Below, in pieces: positions 52,663 to 53,677 of a stretch of 53,677 bases of DNA (position 1 is the stretch's first letter; every line of letters starts with the position of its first letter). The stretch spans positions 1-53,677 of the forward strand of contig CAJJAQ010000105.1 in the NCBI GenBank assembly GCA_905182095.1, given 5' to 3'. The stretch comes from an uncultured Pseudomonadales bacterium. GTDB taxonomy: Bacteria > Pseudomonadota > Gammaproteobacteria > Pseudomonadales > Azotimanducaceae. The position numbers and the translations under genes are program-made. The notes under the pieces are model-generated. The model had not been told where the DNA came from. It made no database searches and saw only the letters and a list, made by a program, of their open reading frames with translations.

Positions 52663-53677
52663 ATGCCTGTAACAAATCATAATATTATCCGACAGCCCGA
52701 AAACCTCGCGGCTTTTTACAAAATACCTGAAACTGATTCTACAACTTCGACTAAAACCACATCCACTGCTGGCGGAGCCGAAGCAGCACCGACATCTACA
52801 GGAACTACGGCTCAAGAAGAGATACTTACCTACTCCGAGGAAGAACATGGCACGTTAGACGAGTTTCAATCATCGTCATCCTTCGAACCCTTCAAAAAGC
52901 AATACATCGACGATATTGCGGCTATGAAAGTAGCCGTAACAAAATACCTTCCCGAAGGGCGTGCGTACGAGCTAACAGAAAAACTCGAAACGTTCCAAGA
53001 GCACCTATTTGTCGATCGAAGTTTCTTTTCCACCAATATAGACGATATTTTTGGTGAAACTAAAACTCAATTTCACCATTTGGCAACAACTATTAACGCA
53101 GAAACACTGACTGACGAAAAGCGAGTCGCATGTTTAGAACAAGCTCTTGGTGAAATTGATCTTTGTTCTGAAGGCGTCGCTACCAATGTAGGCAACGCCG
53201 ACACCCTGCTTAGATATGTAATGTGTGGTATCGATGGTGATCTTGCGACAATACGAACTGATTTACTCACTGCTGAAGCGCAAGCATTTGCATCAGAGCA
53301 CCATAGCGACACTGAGTTCTGGGAAGCAAACGAAATTCATTTGGTAAACAGATATCTAGCAGCGCTACCACAAGAACTGGGGCTTAGTATGACGGTTGAC
53401 CGGTTTCGACAGCCAGTAAGTGACGAGTTGTTACAACAATTTACTCTGAGAGCCGAGACTATTTTGACCCCCATGAAAATCGCATGGACCCTAGCAGATG
53501 GCTACTTCGACAAATTGGCGGGGATTTTAGCAGAACGAAATATTCAACCAACCGAGGATCGCGACTTGGGCGTTTTATTTGGCCAAGCTGGCGATAAGAA
53601 TGATCTAAAAGAAAAAATAGAAGAACTTGTAACCTCACCGCTAAAACGCGTAGCGCCTACGTTCCATGCATACCAAC
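52663..53677 (+). CDS. Paralog 2 of the large helical protein (partial, runs off the window)
   Basis: An ATG with GGAG six bases upstream opens a frame that stays open for 338 residues to the window end. After a Thr/Ser-rich flexible stretch (residues about 20-55), it aligns without gaps to paralog 1: YSEEEHG, FFSTNIDDIFGETKTQFH, ALGEIDLCSEGVATN, GDLATIRTDLLTAEAQAFA and EANEIHLVNRYLA. Whether it also ends in ankyrin repeats cannot be seen. There is no signal peptide. It belongs to the same unnamed family and probably arose by tandem duplication. Confidence 0.85.
   Translation, partial: MPVTNHNIIRQPENLAAFYKIPETDSTTSTKTTSTAGGAEAAPTSTGTTAQEEILTYSEEEHGTLDEFQSSSSFEPFKKQYIDDIAAMKVAVTKYLPEGRAYELTEKLETFQEHLFVDRSFFSTNIDDIFGETKTQFHHLATTINAETLTDEKRVACLEQALGEIDLCSEGVATNVGNADTLLRYVMCGIDGDLATIRTDLLTAEAQAFASEHHSDTEFWEANEIHLVNRYLAALPQELGLSMTVDRFRQPVSDELLQQFTLRAETILTPMKIAWTLADGYFDKLAGILAERNIQPTEDRDLGVLFGQAGDKNDLKEKIEELVTSPLKRVAPTFHAYQ

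Overview
The window looks like chromosomal DNA of a marine-type gammaproteobacterium related to Pseudomonadales/Cellvibrionales. The evidence is gene order: trpE, trpG-trpD-trpC, a CRP/Vfr-type regulator, OsmC and coq7 lie in the order known from Pseudomonas. They are followed by purD, purH, dusB, prmA, accB, aroQ and dsbD, which form a second classic pseudomonad block. The AmgK/MurU and Mpl cell-wall recycling genes, DUF2333 and SrkA also fit. Genus cannot be named from sequence reading alone. No rRNA, tRNA, insertion sequence, integrase or CRISPR array was seen.

Layout: (1) 1-6605, + strand: end of an AmgK-like kinase, murU, rpe, gph, then trpE with a candidate attenuator and leader peptide, and trpGDC. 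(2) 6652-18105, mostly - strand: Vfr-like regulator with altered cAMP-contact residues, OsmC (+), coq7, purD, purH, dusB, a VOC protein, prmA, accB, aroQ, dsbD. The genes usually found between accB and prmA (accC) and between dusB and purH (fis) are absent. A five-fold tandem array of terminator-like hairpins follows prmA. (3) 18450-28429: lipoprotein, PCuAC copper chaperone, DUF2333, then a pyrophosphate group made of membrane pyrophosphatase hppA, soluble pyrophosphatase ppa and PPi-type phosphofructokinase. A PLA2-like secreted protein, an aminotransferase and a GFA protein are interspersed. (4) 28522-48786: mpl, secreted cyclase, two SDRs, three acyl-CoA dehydrogenases, comF, srkA, an acyltransferase, a TSUP transporter, HAD, MOSC, nadE and a secreted metallo-beta-lactamase-fold protein. 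This is a mixed lipid/CoA catabolism and housekeeping stretch. (5) 49156-53677: an AT-richer accessory island with two paralogous large proteins of unknown family, one ending in ankyrin repeats, flanking a decayed ankyrin-repeat remnant.

How they work together: murU (with the truncated kinase) and mpl return MurNAc and murein tripeptide to peptidoglycan synthesis. The trp genes convert chorismate to indole-glycerol phosphate. HppA would bank PPi energy as an ion gradient, Pfp would spend PPi in glycolysis, and Ppa would hydrolyse the surplus. The acyl-CoA dehydrogenases and SDRs suggest degradation of fatty acids or polycyclic/side-chain substrates.

The most novel part is the right edge. It holds two tandem paralogs with a shared helical N-terminal region, disordered N-termini without signal peptides, and an ankyrin pseudogene between them. 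This looks like a recently duplicating family, possibly of host-interaction or secreted effector proteins. Other points worth a second look are the trp attenuator, the regulator with replaced cAMP-binding residues, the missing accC and fis, and several minisatellites.
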